The notes beneath the pieces are model-generated. The model was given only the letters and a program-made list of their open reading frames with translations, did no database searches and had not been told where the DNA came from. The translations under genes were made by a program, and so were the position numbers. Shown here in pieces: positions 46,701-54,090 of a DNA stretch of 64,000 bases (positions are counted from its first letter, which is position 1; each line of letters opens with the position of its first letter). This stretch comes from Omphiscola glabra (taxonomy: Eukaryota > Mollusca > Gastropoda > Lymnaeidae), in contig OZ024801.1 in the NCBI GenBank assembly GCA_964017045.1, positions 30,848,049-30,912,048 on the forward strand. The letters run 5' to 3'.

Positions 46701-49700
46701 TGATGAAGGCCATGAGCGTCGTCCTGTAAGGCGTCAGCTCGGAGGACTTGAGCTCGTTGATGATCAGCGAGAACCGGTACCTCATTTGCTTCATGGTCTG
46801 AATAGGTCAAAAGTCATGTACGTTTTTTTTATAGACTTGCAAAACATGGGATAATCATGCACTCTACTTCGTATTTTGACATACACTAGTCTAGTGTAAA
46901 ATAAGTCATAATTGAAACAGTTGACAACCTTGTTGTGGCTTACGGTGTTAAAAAGCCAGACTTAAAGTATTATTCAATAACTGCATCTTACGCAAGCAAC
47001 ATTAATCAGTAATCAAAATACAACAAAGAGCCTGGCTCTCCTGATCAAATGATGTATAAAATATAGCTACTGTGTTAGGCTAATCTGATGGGACATACAT
47101 AATGTCTACACCTATGTAATGTCTACACCTATGTAATGTCTACACCTATGTAATGTCTACACCTATGTAATGTCTACACCTATGTAATGTCTACACCTAT
47201 GTAATGTCTACACCTATGTAATGTCTACACCTATGTAATGTCTACACCTATGTAATGTCTACACCTATGTAATGTCTACACCTATGCAATGTCTACCCCT
47301 AAGTAATGTCTACCCCTAAGTAATGACTACCCTTATTTTACGTCTACACCTATGTAATGTCTAATTCCATAAAATTCTCCACCTCTATAATGCATACAGT
47401 TACTTCATGTACCTACATATAGTCTACACCTGTGTATTTTTACCTTAAAGGTGTCCAGTGCGTCCATTGCCAGCTTGTACCCGTCCAGGGAGTACATACA
47501 CAGGGCAGAGAGGAGCTCCACCACTTGCTTTTTGACCATGGCGTTGTTCGTGTCCATTGCTGTAACAAGAATCAACACTTCATTCATTTCAACACATGAT
47601 TGATTATTATAACCGAATACATTCTTGCATAATCCAGCACAGCTAATAACTTTGTACGCACTTACATTCCTGGCCTTCATGATAGAAATAAAATATATCT
47701 AATGTATAAGTCTAATTTAAGTCTAATACTGTATAAGAATGCAAATGTATGCACGTATGTGCGTACGTAGTATGGATGTTAGTATGTACATCCGTCCGTC
47801 CGTCCATACATCCATTGATGTATGTATGAAGGGCCTCTGTATGTATGTTTGTATGTATGTCTGTATGTACATATGTATGTACGTATATAAGTATGTACGT
47901 ATGCATGTATGTATGCATTTAAGTATGTATGTATATATGAATGCATGTATATAATGCTTCTATTCAAAAGCGCACAAAAATCCACACAAAAAAACACCAA
48001 AATAATACCCCAAAAGTCCACTAAAAAGCGTATTTCTGTCCAACAGCCACGCAAGTAAATATTCCTATTTCTGAATGGTATTCTTAAAAACACGGACAGT
48101 GAGATTTGTCTTTTTATTTACGGAAATCGAATCAGTTTAAATCTGGCTCTTACAAAGTGAGATTTGTCTTTTTATTTACGGAAATCGAATCAGTTTAAAT
48201 CTGGCTCTTACAAAGTGAGTTTACTTGAATGCATGTTTTTTTGTCAAGCAACTTCAGCAAACGGGAAGTTCACCCATCGCCGCCGCCACTGTTTAGTCGG
48301 GCTATCTCCAGTTGCAGCATAAAGAGTAAAATATATATTAGCCTACAGCTGGATTTAAGCACCAAGGCATGGCCACGTTGTAATTAGAATGATCTGGTCC
48401 TGGCATTCTCAGCGACCAAAAAAAACCGCTCAAAATTATTTTTAAGACAGGTAGATCTAAACCTCCCAATACTCATTTGACAATATATATTACATTTGTG
48501 TTTTTTTTTTAAACAAACAGAACACCAAAATTTTTTTTTTTAAAAGTCGATAAACAACAACAAAAGATTCACTTCTTACCATTTGTTCTCCTCTTATTCT
48601 TTCTTTTACAGTGTTTTTCTTTCTCTCTTTCAATGTGTGCCTTCACCATTTTCAATCTTTCCTCAAATAAATTTTGTCATCGCAAAGAACAAAGTTTTCC
48701 TTAAATCCTTCGGCGTGGAGAATGATAATATTGAAAGCGCCGGGTCTAAGAAAGAGTAATGAAGCTCGCGCCAAGATATATTTAGAATCGGGGTTCCCCA
48801 ATCGATGCCAGTCCACTCATTGCGAGGAATAATGAAATCTATTTATAGTTGGGTGGCGTATAAAAGAAAAATACGTCATAAGATTATTGATCTGGGATTT
48901 TTTCACGCGCAACTTACTACGAAATATGATCAACGCAAGGAAGAAATGATGCAAGGGTTTTCTTTCTTTACTGTGATGACGCTTTGGGGGGGGGGGGGGG
49001 TTAAATGGGTTTGATGGCAATAAGACGGATGATGGCCATGGGAGGGTAGATGGCCATGTGGGGGTTGGCCATGTGAGGATTGATGGCCATGTGGGGGTTG
49101 ATGGCCATGGGATGGATGACGGGCATGGGAGGGAGGACTGCCAACGGAGGGATGAATAACGTGAGGGGGATGATTGTTAGGGTTGTGATGATGACCATTA
49201 GAGGGTTGGTGACCATGTGAGGGATAATGGCCATGGGAAGGTGGAGGAGTGCCAAGGGAGGGATGAATACCATGAGGGGGGTGTTTGTTAGGGCTTGTAT
49301 GATGGATTGCCCGTGGGAAGAATGAGGGCCATGGTAGGGATGATTGTCATGGGAGTGATGACGACTAATGGAGGGATGTAGGCCATGGGAGTGATGACGA
49401 CTAATGGAGGGATGTAGGCCATGGGAGTGATGTGCGACGTAAAGGAAGGATGTAGGCCATGGGAGTGATGTGCGACGTAAAGGAAGGATGTAGGCCATGG
49501 GAGTGATGTGCGACGTAAAGGAAGGATGTAGGCCATGGGAGTGCTGTGCGACGTAAAGGAAGGATTTAGGCTATGGGAGTGATGTGCGACGTAAAGGAAG
49601 GATGTAGGCCATGGGAGTGATGTGCGATGTAAAGGAAGGATGTAGGCCATGGGAATGATGTGCGACGTAAAGGAAGGATGTAGGCCATGGGAGTGATGTG

Positions 49701-51661
49701 CGACGTTAGAGAGAGAGAAAGAGAAATGAGAGACGATAAGGCTGCTTCTATTACAGCTTCTGCCGGGAAAATAATTTTCAAAACCTATTTTTTTAAAAAA
49801 AAATTCAAATGGAAAACGAATATTGTCTGTAGTCGCCTGTATTGGCTTTTAAATTATCGATCTAAAGAGGAGTTAAACGTATCGATCCAGCGGAATTCCG
49901 ATTACAAAAGAAAAAAAAAACGCGCATTGGTAAAACTCGGTGGAAAGTTTGGGGGAATTTTTTCAACGTTGTTTAGTTTTAAGAAGCAGACGACAGAGAT
50001 TGACGAGAAGACGGAGAGTCGTCACAAGGTAATAAAAAGTATCGATATGAGAACAACTAACAAACCATTACTAGTATCAGTAGATGGTACAAAAGATCGC
50101 TACCACTAATTTTACTAATAGAGTAGGATCGATTTTGATACAAATATCGAATTATTACTTCTTTGTAATAGCAAGTCCTTCCTTAAAATAAATTTCTATT
50201 GAGCTCATGAGCTCCAGGCATTGTCGACCCGTCTATATATAATATATATATATAAAGAAAATAGTACCTTAAAAATACACCCTTTTAGGGTTAGGTGTGT
50301 TCTGCATCAATGAGGACACCACCCCCCCCCCTTTTTTTCCTACCCATAAACACATTATGTCACATTACCCGTTGCGAACTTTGGTGCGTAACATCGCCTT
50401 CCCGCCACCAAAAACTCCACACCGGTGCGCGAGTTGATGCAGCTCTTGATGCATCGAACGCACTCGAACCTGAGCAGGATCGTCTTGAACGAGGACACGT
50501 CGCGTGCGCTGTGCCCCAGACATTCAAAGAGCAGCTCCAGGCCTTCATGAGCTGACATAACAGAGTTAAGTCCAATCAATGGAAACATCGTTGGCGGTTG
50601 AAAGAAACTTTGCATATTTTATGAGATGGCTTTTAGGATCCTTAGAAAAAGCTAATGTATCTCAACGCACAACGTTGATGTTTCAATCATTTTGTGATCA
50701 AAACGTTAAGAAATATGGGAAAGAATTACTTACAGAAAATACTGTTAAGATTTTTAAACCTATTTTTTTGTTGTTGTTATTGATGTCAAAATTGTAATAA
50801 TAATTTATTTTTGATGGTTCACTGTAAATTACAACAATGCGGAAAAAGTGGTTACCGGAAATTTGATCGAAAGAAATTTCGTCGACAGAAAATTTATCGA
50901 CGGAAATTTGATCGAACGGAAATTTGGTTGAATCTTTTTTTTCAGTTCACACGTTAAAATTTTCGTCAAATTTCTTTTTGAACGCACTGTACTATATAGT
51001 AAAACAAAATAATGCGTTCAAAAGAAATTTAACGCAAAATTTTAACGATCAAATTTCCGTCGACGAAATTTCTTTCGATCAAATTTCCGGCTACGGGGAA
51101 AAAGTACAAAGTAAATTGACGGAAAACTCATTTCAAGATTCTCCTACCCAAAAAGTCTTCCATCCACTCGCTGTCCCACGTGATCAGTTTCTGCCTTAGG
51201 CTGCACAGACCTCCAATCGTGGGATGTCTTAGGGAACTGACGCTGGGATGTCTTAGGGAACTAACGCTGGACCGAGACACGTGACACCCCGAGGGAACAT
51301 CGGACACGAGGCTCTCGGACTTGCACCTCTGGCCTATGACCTCACCACGGCTGGGGCTGTGGCGAGGCCCCCAGAAGGGGTGGAGGAAGTCATCCGGGCT
51401 CAGACTGTGGGTCATCGGGCTCCACGTCTCGCGCCATCGATGGCGGCCATGGTTGTGGTAGTCAAGGTGGGAGCAGAGGTTCTCTACGCTGTCGTCGGAG
51501 TCGAAGCTGTCCGCCTCCCACGTGTCAATACCAAGGTCACGGTCAGGGCTGGGGAAATGGTTGAGACATGTGTCGTTGAGGTATTTGAGAGATCGGCTCT
51601 GGTAACGATGGCGGTCACTGAGACTGCCCAGTGAGACCGGTCGACAATGCCCGGAGCTCAT
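34435..51661 (-). CDS. INF2: INF2-like inverted formin, complete gene (16 coding exons, 1126 aa)
   Basis: Formins of the INF2 class nucleate and elongate unbranched actin filaments and also sever and depolymerise them; in vertebrates they act at the ER, mitochondria and cytosol. Joining the 16 exons at GT/AG borders gives one uninterrupted frame of 1126 residues (human INF2 is about 1250). Order: serine/histidine-rich extension (1-144), DID/armadillo region (about 145-410), linker, FH1 with polyproline runs split by GMG/GIG (about 511-613), FH2 starting at [11 protein letters not shown] (about 646-1010), basic helical tail, and a WH2/DAD-like motif [19 protein letters not shown] (about 1046-1064). 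Segments such as [27 protein letters not shown] and NANIFLKQF match INF2 rather than Diaphanous or FMNL formins. The start is the first in-frame ATG after a TAA 16 codons upstream (51707-51709). Span includes introns; exons are listed separately. A 5' non-coding exon cannot be excluded. Confidence 0.93.
35380..35945 (-). repeat. Two copies of a dispersed repeat of about 85 bp in INF2 intron 15
   Basis: 35380-35465 and 35866-35945 share agcttcca-ctctttctattcg and acattaaaaatctt-ctacag-ggaaat. The intron is otherwise AT-rich. Confidence 0.65.
36700..36778 (-). CDS. INF2: INF2 coding exon 15: basic coiled tail
   Basis: Acceptor AAATTAG|GAC, donor AAAG|GTAAGA. The 79 bases encode [20 protein letters not shown] then AMKANK, a charged helix like the post-FH2 region of INF2 (KDRKEQAAKAERRKQQ). 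Phase 0 in, phase 1 out. Confidence 0.88.
37231..37395 (-). CDS. INF2: INF2 coding exon 14: end of FH2
   Basis: Acceptor TGTTTCAG|GAA, donor AAG|GTGAGT. The 55 codons read [20 protein letters not shown] through [18 protein letters not shown] to [10 protein letters not shown], matching INF2 at YLCEDAQQLSLEDTFSTM and the following FRDLF. Confidence 0.9.
38156..38276 (-). CDS. INF2: INF2 coding exon 13: C-terminal FH2 helix
   Basis: Acceptor AACTTCAAG|G, donor AAG|GTTGGA. Encodes [20 protein letters not shown] then [16 protein letters not shown]. The acceptor has a poor polypyrimidine tract, and a 14-bp tandem array begins 8 bases upstream of the exon. Confidence 0.88.
38284..38525 (-). repeat. 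14-bp tandem repeat at the INF2 exon 13 acceptor
   Basis: About 16 copies of tagatcagtttgaa (transcript sense ttcaaactgatcta). The array begins 8 bases upstream of exon 13, within the acceptor region. Confidence 0.95.
38942..39123 (-). CDS. INF2: INF2 coding exon 12: FH2
   Basis: Acceptor TGACTTAG|GGC, donor CG|GTAAAA. Encodes [20 protein letters not shown] and [20 protein letters not shown], matching INF2 GDADGFKISTLLKL and RVTLLHHVLEEAEK. Phase 0 in, phase 2 out. Confidence 0.95.
39155..39390 (-). repeat. 46-bp tandem repeat near the INF2 exon 12 acceptor
   Basis: Five copies containing agcaaattagtaagtaattt at 39181, 39227, 39273, 39319 and 39365. The array starts about 32 bases upstream of exon 12. 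Confidence 0.93.
39421..39668. repeat. AT-rich foldback with 30-bp perfect arms in INF2 intron 11
   Basis: 39421-39450 (aaatgcctaaatttcaacta ...) is the exact reverse complement of 39569-39598, around an A/T-rich loop. A third, direct copy lies at 39620-39663, just beyond the exon 11 donor. Confidence 0.85.
39713..39871 (-). CDS. INF2: INF2 coding exon 11: FH2 with GNFIN motif
   Basis: Acceptor GATATTCAG|GTT, donor TCT|GTAAGT. The 53 codons include [19 protein letters not shown] and end with [13 protein letters not shown], the GN-x-hydrophobic-N signature of FH2 domains. Both ends are phase 0. Confidence 0.94.
40363..40461 (-). CDS. INF2: INF2 coding exon 10: FH2
   Basis: Acceptor CTCTATCAG|GTG, donor AGG|GTGAGT. 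The 33 codons read [20 protein letters not shown] then [13 protein letters not shown], matching INF2 around [20 protein letters not shown]. Both ends are phase 0. Confidence 0.9.
40916..41083 (-). CDS. INF2: INF2 coding exon 9: FH2 knob
   Basis: Acceptor CTTCAG|GTA, donor GAG|GTTTGT. Encodes [19 protein letters not shown] and [20 protein letters not shown] then LPDKDEV. This is close to INF2 LDAKKSLNLNIFLKQF and LLKLLPEKHEI; the N-I-F-L-K-Q-F block carries the FH2 actin-contact region. Confidence 0.95.
41335..41474 (-). CDS. INF2: INF2 coding exon 8: FH2 lasso and linker
   Basis: Acceptor ATCATTTAG|AT, donor GAA|GTATGG. Encodes [20 protein letters not shown] then [19 protein letters not shown]. 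The IEQLF motif corresponds to the FH2 segment that follows the Trp-bearing lasso. Phase 1 in, phase 0 out. Confidence 0.9.
41988..42739 (-). CDS. INF2: INF2 coding exon 7: linker, FH1 and start of FH2
   Basis: Acceptor CTTTTACAG|C, donor AGCA|GTGAGT. Starts with [19 protein letters not shown], matching the INF2 pre-FH1 helix. FH1 (about residues 511-613) holds at least six runs of 6-10 prolines separated by GMG or GIG; such tracts bind profilin-actin and SH3/WW domains. The exon ends with [20 protein letters not shown], the conserved FH2 entry. The long glycine-rich frame on the opposite strand is its reverse complement. Confidence 0.95.
42763..43165 (-). repeat. 36-bp tandem repeat near the INF2 exon 7 acceptor
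   Basis: About 11 copies of a unit containing cttataatgaactgaataac and gagtccttacac, some with an extra 10-bp gagtccttat. The array starts 24 bases upstream of exon 7. Confidence 0.92.
43446..43563. mobile_element. Foldback (MITE-like) element in INF2 intron 6
   Basis: 118 bp; arms aatgaaatataaggacaagg (43446-43465) and their exact complement (43544-43563), extended by about 9 more bases with one mismatch and one gap. The core contains gatgatgaaggctctaagcc. No target duplication is evident. Confidence 0.7.
43987..44066 (-). CDS. INF2: INF2 coding exon 6: helical linker
   Basis: Acceptor TTCATCCAG|GTG, donor ATCAG|GTTGGA. The 80 bases encode [20 protein letters not shown] then DLDTQI, matching INF2 around QLLSVLQGLLHLEP. 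Phase 0 in, phase 2 out, which joins exon 7 in frame. Confidence 0.88.
44413..44505 (-). repeat. 14-bp tandem repeat in INF2 intron 5
   Basis: About six copies of ctctaaacctaaaa with point variants. Confidence 0.9.
44715..44893 (-). CDS. INF2: INF2 coding exon 5: end of DID and dimerisation region
   Basis: Acceptor GTGGTAG|GT, donor AAG|GTGCTG. Encodes [20 protein letters not shown] followed by the acidic [11 protein letters not shown] and [14 protein letters not shown]; these align with INF2 GLQLLDVLARLRDLED and the conserved acidic patch. Phase 1 in, phase 0 out. Confidence 0.94.
46205..46637 (-). repeat. 22-bp minisatellite abutting the INF2 exon 4 donor
   Basis: About 20 copies of gaacaagagctgtgaactcagg (22 bp). 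The exon-proximal unit carries the real donor: plus-strand gaactcacc at the splice site versus gaactcagg in every other unit. Confidence 0.96.
46638..46797 (-). CDS. INF2: INF2 coding exon 4: DID
   Basis: Acceptor TATTCAG|ACC, donor GTTG|GTGAGTT. Encodes [20 protein letters not shown] and, at its end, [14 protein letters not shown], matching the INF2 stretch YRFSIVMNEL to LRNEFIG. The donor sequence is itself the end unit of a 22-bp tandem array that fills the adjoining intron. Confidence 0.95.
47095..47390 (-). repeat. 17-bp tandem repeat in INF2 intron 3
   Basis: About 15 copies of atgtctacacctatgta; uniform from 47095 to 47285, then degenerate. Confidence 0.95.
47444..47559 (-). CDS. INF2: INF2 coding exon 3: DID
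   Basis: Acceptor TTGTTACAG|CA, donor AAG|GTAAAA. Encodes [20 protein letters not shown] and then [19 protein letters not shown], one of the most conserved blocks of the INF2 DID. Phase 1 in, phase 0 out. Confidence 0.95.
47740..47955 (+). repeat. Degenerate GTAT/GTAC tetranucleotide microsatellite
   Basis: Imperfect (gtat)n and (gtac)n with cgtccgtccgtccat interruptions, in INF2 intron 2. Confidence 0.9.
48097..48215 (+). repeat. Direct duplication of about 58 bp
   Basis: Two identical copies containing gtgagatttgtctttttatt and cgaatcagtttaaatctggc, in INF2 intron 2. Confidence 0.95.
48242..48330 (+). repeat. Dispersed repeat related to 30058-30130
   Basis: gggaagttcacccatcgccg and tcgggctatctccagtt align with the segment just upstream of the LINE fragment at 30120. 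Confidence 0.6.
49020..49710 (+). repeat. Minisatellite of about 38 bp with degenerate 5' half
   Basis: 49330-49710 repeats a unit with ggccatgggagtgatgtgcg and acgtaaaggaaggatgta; 49020-49330 is an older, diverged relative with gatggccatgtggggg units. Confidence 0.9.
50369..50551 (-). CDS. INF2: INF2 coding exon 2: DID armadillo repeat
   Basis: Acceptor TTATGTCAG|CT, donor ACGG|GTAATG. Encodes [12 protein letters not shown] followed by [20 protein letters not shown], which matches the INF2 DID segment around CVSCVRAVMNSRQGIEY. Phase 1 in and phase 1 out join exons 1 and 3 exactly. Confidence 0.92.
50850..51096. mobile_element. Long-foldback MITE, Mutator-like, in INF2 intron 1
   Basis: Outer arms share ccggaaatttgatcgaaaga and aatttcgtcgac in inverted orientation; inner sequences (cgttaaaatttt..., ttgaacgca/tgcgttcaa) are also complementary, so nearly the whole element folds back. 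Flanks ggaaaaagt at 50841-50849 and 51097-51105 are a perfect 9-bp direct repeat, the length expected for Mutator-like elements. The left arm has an extra 15 bp. Confidence 0.75.
51148..51661 (-). CDS. INF2: INF2 coding exon 1: N-terminal extension and start of DID
   Basis: Encodes residues 1-171 plus one base; donor G|GTAGGA. Residues 1-144 are Ser/His/Asp/Arg-rich with no domain I recognise. The last 25 residues ([14 protein letters not shown], then [10 protein letters not shown]) align with the first DID helix of vertebrate INF2 (PSVVNYSGLRKRL). Residues 132-147 are a perfect tandem duplication of SVSSLRHP, encoded by a 24-bp repeat. Human INF2 has only a short leader here, so the extension is lineage-specific or poorly conserved. 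Confidence 0.88.
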
Positions 51662-51721
51662 GATAGTGTCATTTGTTGAAAGATTCTTGAATGTAACTGG
51701 GCAAGCTTATGTAATCTAGTC

Positions 51722-51990
51722 CAACAGTGTGTCCGTTGTGAACGGTGCAGTCAAGGTCCTCTACAATTTCCAATATGATTGGTGAAGTCAAGGTCCACCA
51801 CATAGTCCGATATGAATAGTGAAGCCAAGGCCGACCTTAATGTCCGATTTTACTAGTGAAGTTAAGGCTCACCAAATAATCCAAAATGAATAGTGAAGTC
51901 AAGGCCCATCGCATAGTCCAAAATGAATAGTGAAGTCAAGGTCAACCACAATGTCCAATAAGAATAGTGAGGTCTAAGCATAATGGATTT
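51722..51990 (+). repeat. Degenerate repeat of about 36 bp upstream of INF2
   Basis: Variants of aatagtgaagtcaaggtc and accacatagtccaatatg, about seven copies, between the INF2 start and the 41-bp array. Confidence 0.8.
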
Positions 51991-53361
51991 ACTTCATTCT
52001 GATACCACTAACAGCACTGCAGTGGGAATGCACTTTAATCTGCAACCACAAAAAGCACTACAGTGGGAATGTACTTTAATCTGCAACTACAAACAGCAGT
52101 ACAGTGGGAATGTACTTTATACTGCAACCACAAACAGCACTACAGCGTGAATGTACTTTATTCTACTACCACAAACAGCACTACGGTGGGAATGTACTTT
52201 ATTCTGCTACAACAAACAGTACTACAGTGGGAATGTACTTTATATTGCAACCAAACAGCACTACAGTGGGAATGTACTTTATTCTGCTACCACAAACAGC
52301 ACTACAGTGGGAATGTACTTTATTCTGCTACCACAAACAGCACTACAGTGGGAATGTACTTTATTCTGCTACCACAAACAGCACTACAGTGGGAATGTAC
52401 TTTATACTGCTACCACAAACAGCACTAGAGTGGGAATGTACTTTATACTGCTACCACAAACTGCAACACAATGGGAATGTACTTTATTCTGCTACCACAA
52501 ACAGCACTACAGTGGGAATGTACTTTATACTGCTACCACAAACAGCACTACAGTGGGAATGTACTTTATACTGCTACCACAAACAGCACTACAGTGGGAA
52601 TGTACTTTATTCTGCTATCACAAACAGCACTACAGTGGGAATGTACTTTATTCTGCTACCACAAACAGCACTACATTGGGAATGTACTTTATTCTGCTAC
52701 CACAAACAGCACTACAGTGGGAATGTACTTTATTCTGCTACCACAAACAGCACTACAGTGGGAATGTACTTTATTCTGCTACCACAAACAGCACTACAGT
52801 GGGAATGTACTTTATTCTGCTACCACAAACAGAACTACAATGGGAATGTACTTTATACTTCAACCAAACACCACTACAGTGGGAATGTACTTTATATTGC
52901 AACCAAACAGCACTACAGTGGGAATGTACTTTATTCTGCTACCACAAACAGCACTACAGTGGGAATGTACTTTATACTGCTACCACAAACAGTACTACAG
53001 TGGGAATGTACTTTATATTGCAACCAAACAGCACTACAGTGGGAATGTACTTTATTCTGCTACCACAAACAGCACCACAGTGTGAATGTACTTTATACTG
53101 CTACCACAAACAGCACTACAGTGGGAATGTACTTTATTCTGCTACCACAAACAGCACTACAGTGGGAATGCACTTTATTCTGCTACCACAAACAGCACTA
53201 CAGTGGGAATGTACTTTATTCTGCTACCACAAACAGCACTACAGTGGGAATGTACTTTATTCTGCTACCACAAACAGCACTACATTGGGAATGTACTTTA
53301 TTCTGCTACCACAAACAGCACTACAGTGGGAATGTACTTTATTCTGCTATCACAAACAGCA
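51991..53361 (+). repeat. 41-bp tandem repeat, about 33 copies
   Basis: The unit contains acagcactacagtgggaatg and tactttattctgctaccac. Shorter 36-bp variants (tatattgcaaccaa) recur. The unit is not a multiple of three but has no stops, so three plus frames stay open for up to 449 codons. It occupies the expected INF2 promoter side. Confidence 0.96.
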
Positions 53362-53940
53362 TTTAGAAGCACCAATTCCATTGTGTGCGTGGAGAAGTCT
53401 TGTTGTGTTCCACGCAAAGTCTCGAATTTTTAACACGTGCACAATATACCCGACGTTCAATGAACAAGATCTTCTTCTAAGCCCATATTCAAAATCATAA
53501 CACAATAATAGTTCTCCCCCGCCTATAGCTGGTAGCTCTTTTTGCCTTCCATGTGTTCCTCTGGTTTATACAGAATATCCATGCGGTAGATTTGAAAAGG
53601 TTATTTTGGCATTTTCTGAATGCCTTGGTCCACAGTTTGTTTTAAAGGGTGGGGGGGGCATTTATAGTTTCTGAAAGGACCTTTAAGAAATCAAATCCAC
53701 CTATTATGAGCTTTGCAGGAGGACAAAAAATAAAGATATTGTGAGGACGGATGCAAACATGCGTTTAAACACATCGTGTGGACCCCAGTCTCATACGGCG
53801 CAGGGATTGCGGCATCTGATTCAACAGGCTTCATGTGTAGCCTTGTGTAGCCATGTGTAGCCTTGTGTAGCCATGTGTAGCCTGACGTGGTTTCAAAAGG
53901 CGATATGCCTAAGCCTTATTAAATTTGATTGTCTTTAACA
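53362..53940. other. No recognisable gene
   Basis: Mixed composition; a short tgtgtagcc-at/tt repeat at 53830-53882. Nothing supported. Confidence 0.5.
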
Positions 53941-54090
53941 GGCCTACATTTATTCATTTTTAACACTTTAAGACTTCAATGGAACACAGAGAAACATTTA
54001 TTCATTTTTAACACTTTAAGACTTCAAAGGAACACAGAATGACATTTATTCATTTTTAACACTTTAAGACTCCAAAGGAACACAGAGAAA
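53941..54090 (+). repeat. Three copies of a unit of about 54 bp
   Basis: Each contains catttattcatttttaacac and ttaagact-caa-ggaacaca. Confidence 0.9.

Noticed and set aside
49001..49781. Minus-strand frames with [11 protein letters not shown] repeats
   Set aside because: By-products of the minisatellite of about 38 bp at 49020-49710.
52063..53500. Plus-strand frames of 420 and 449 codons
   Set aside because: All arise from a 41-bp unit without stops in any plus frame; the same peptide units appear in every frame, which a real gene would not show.
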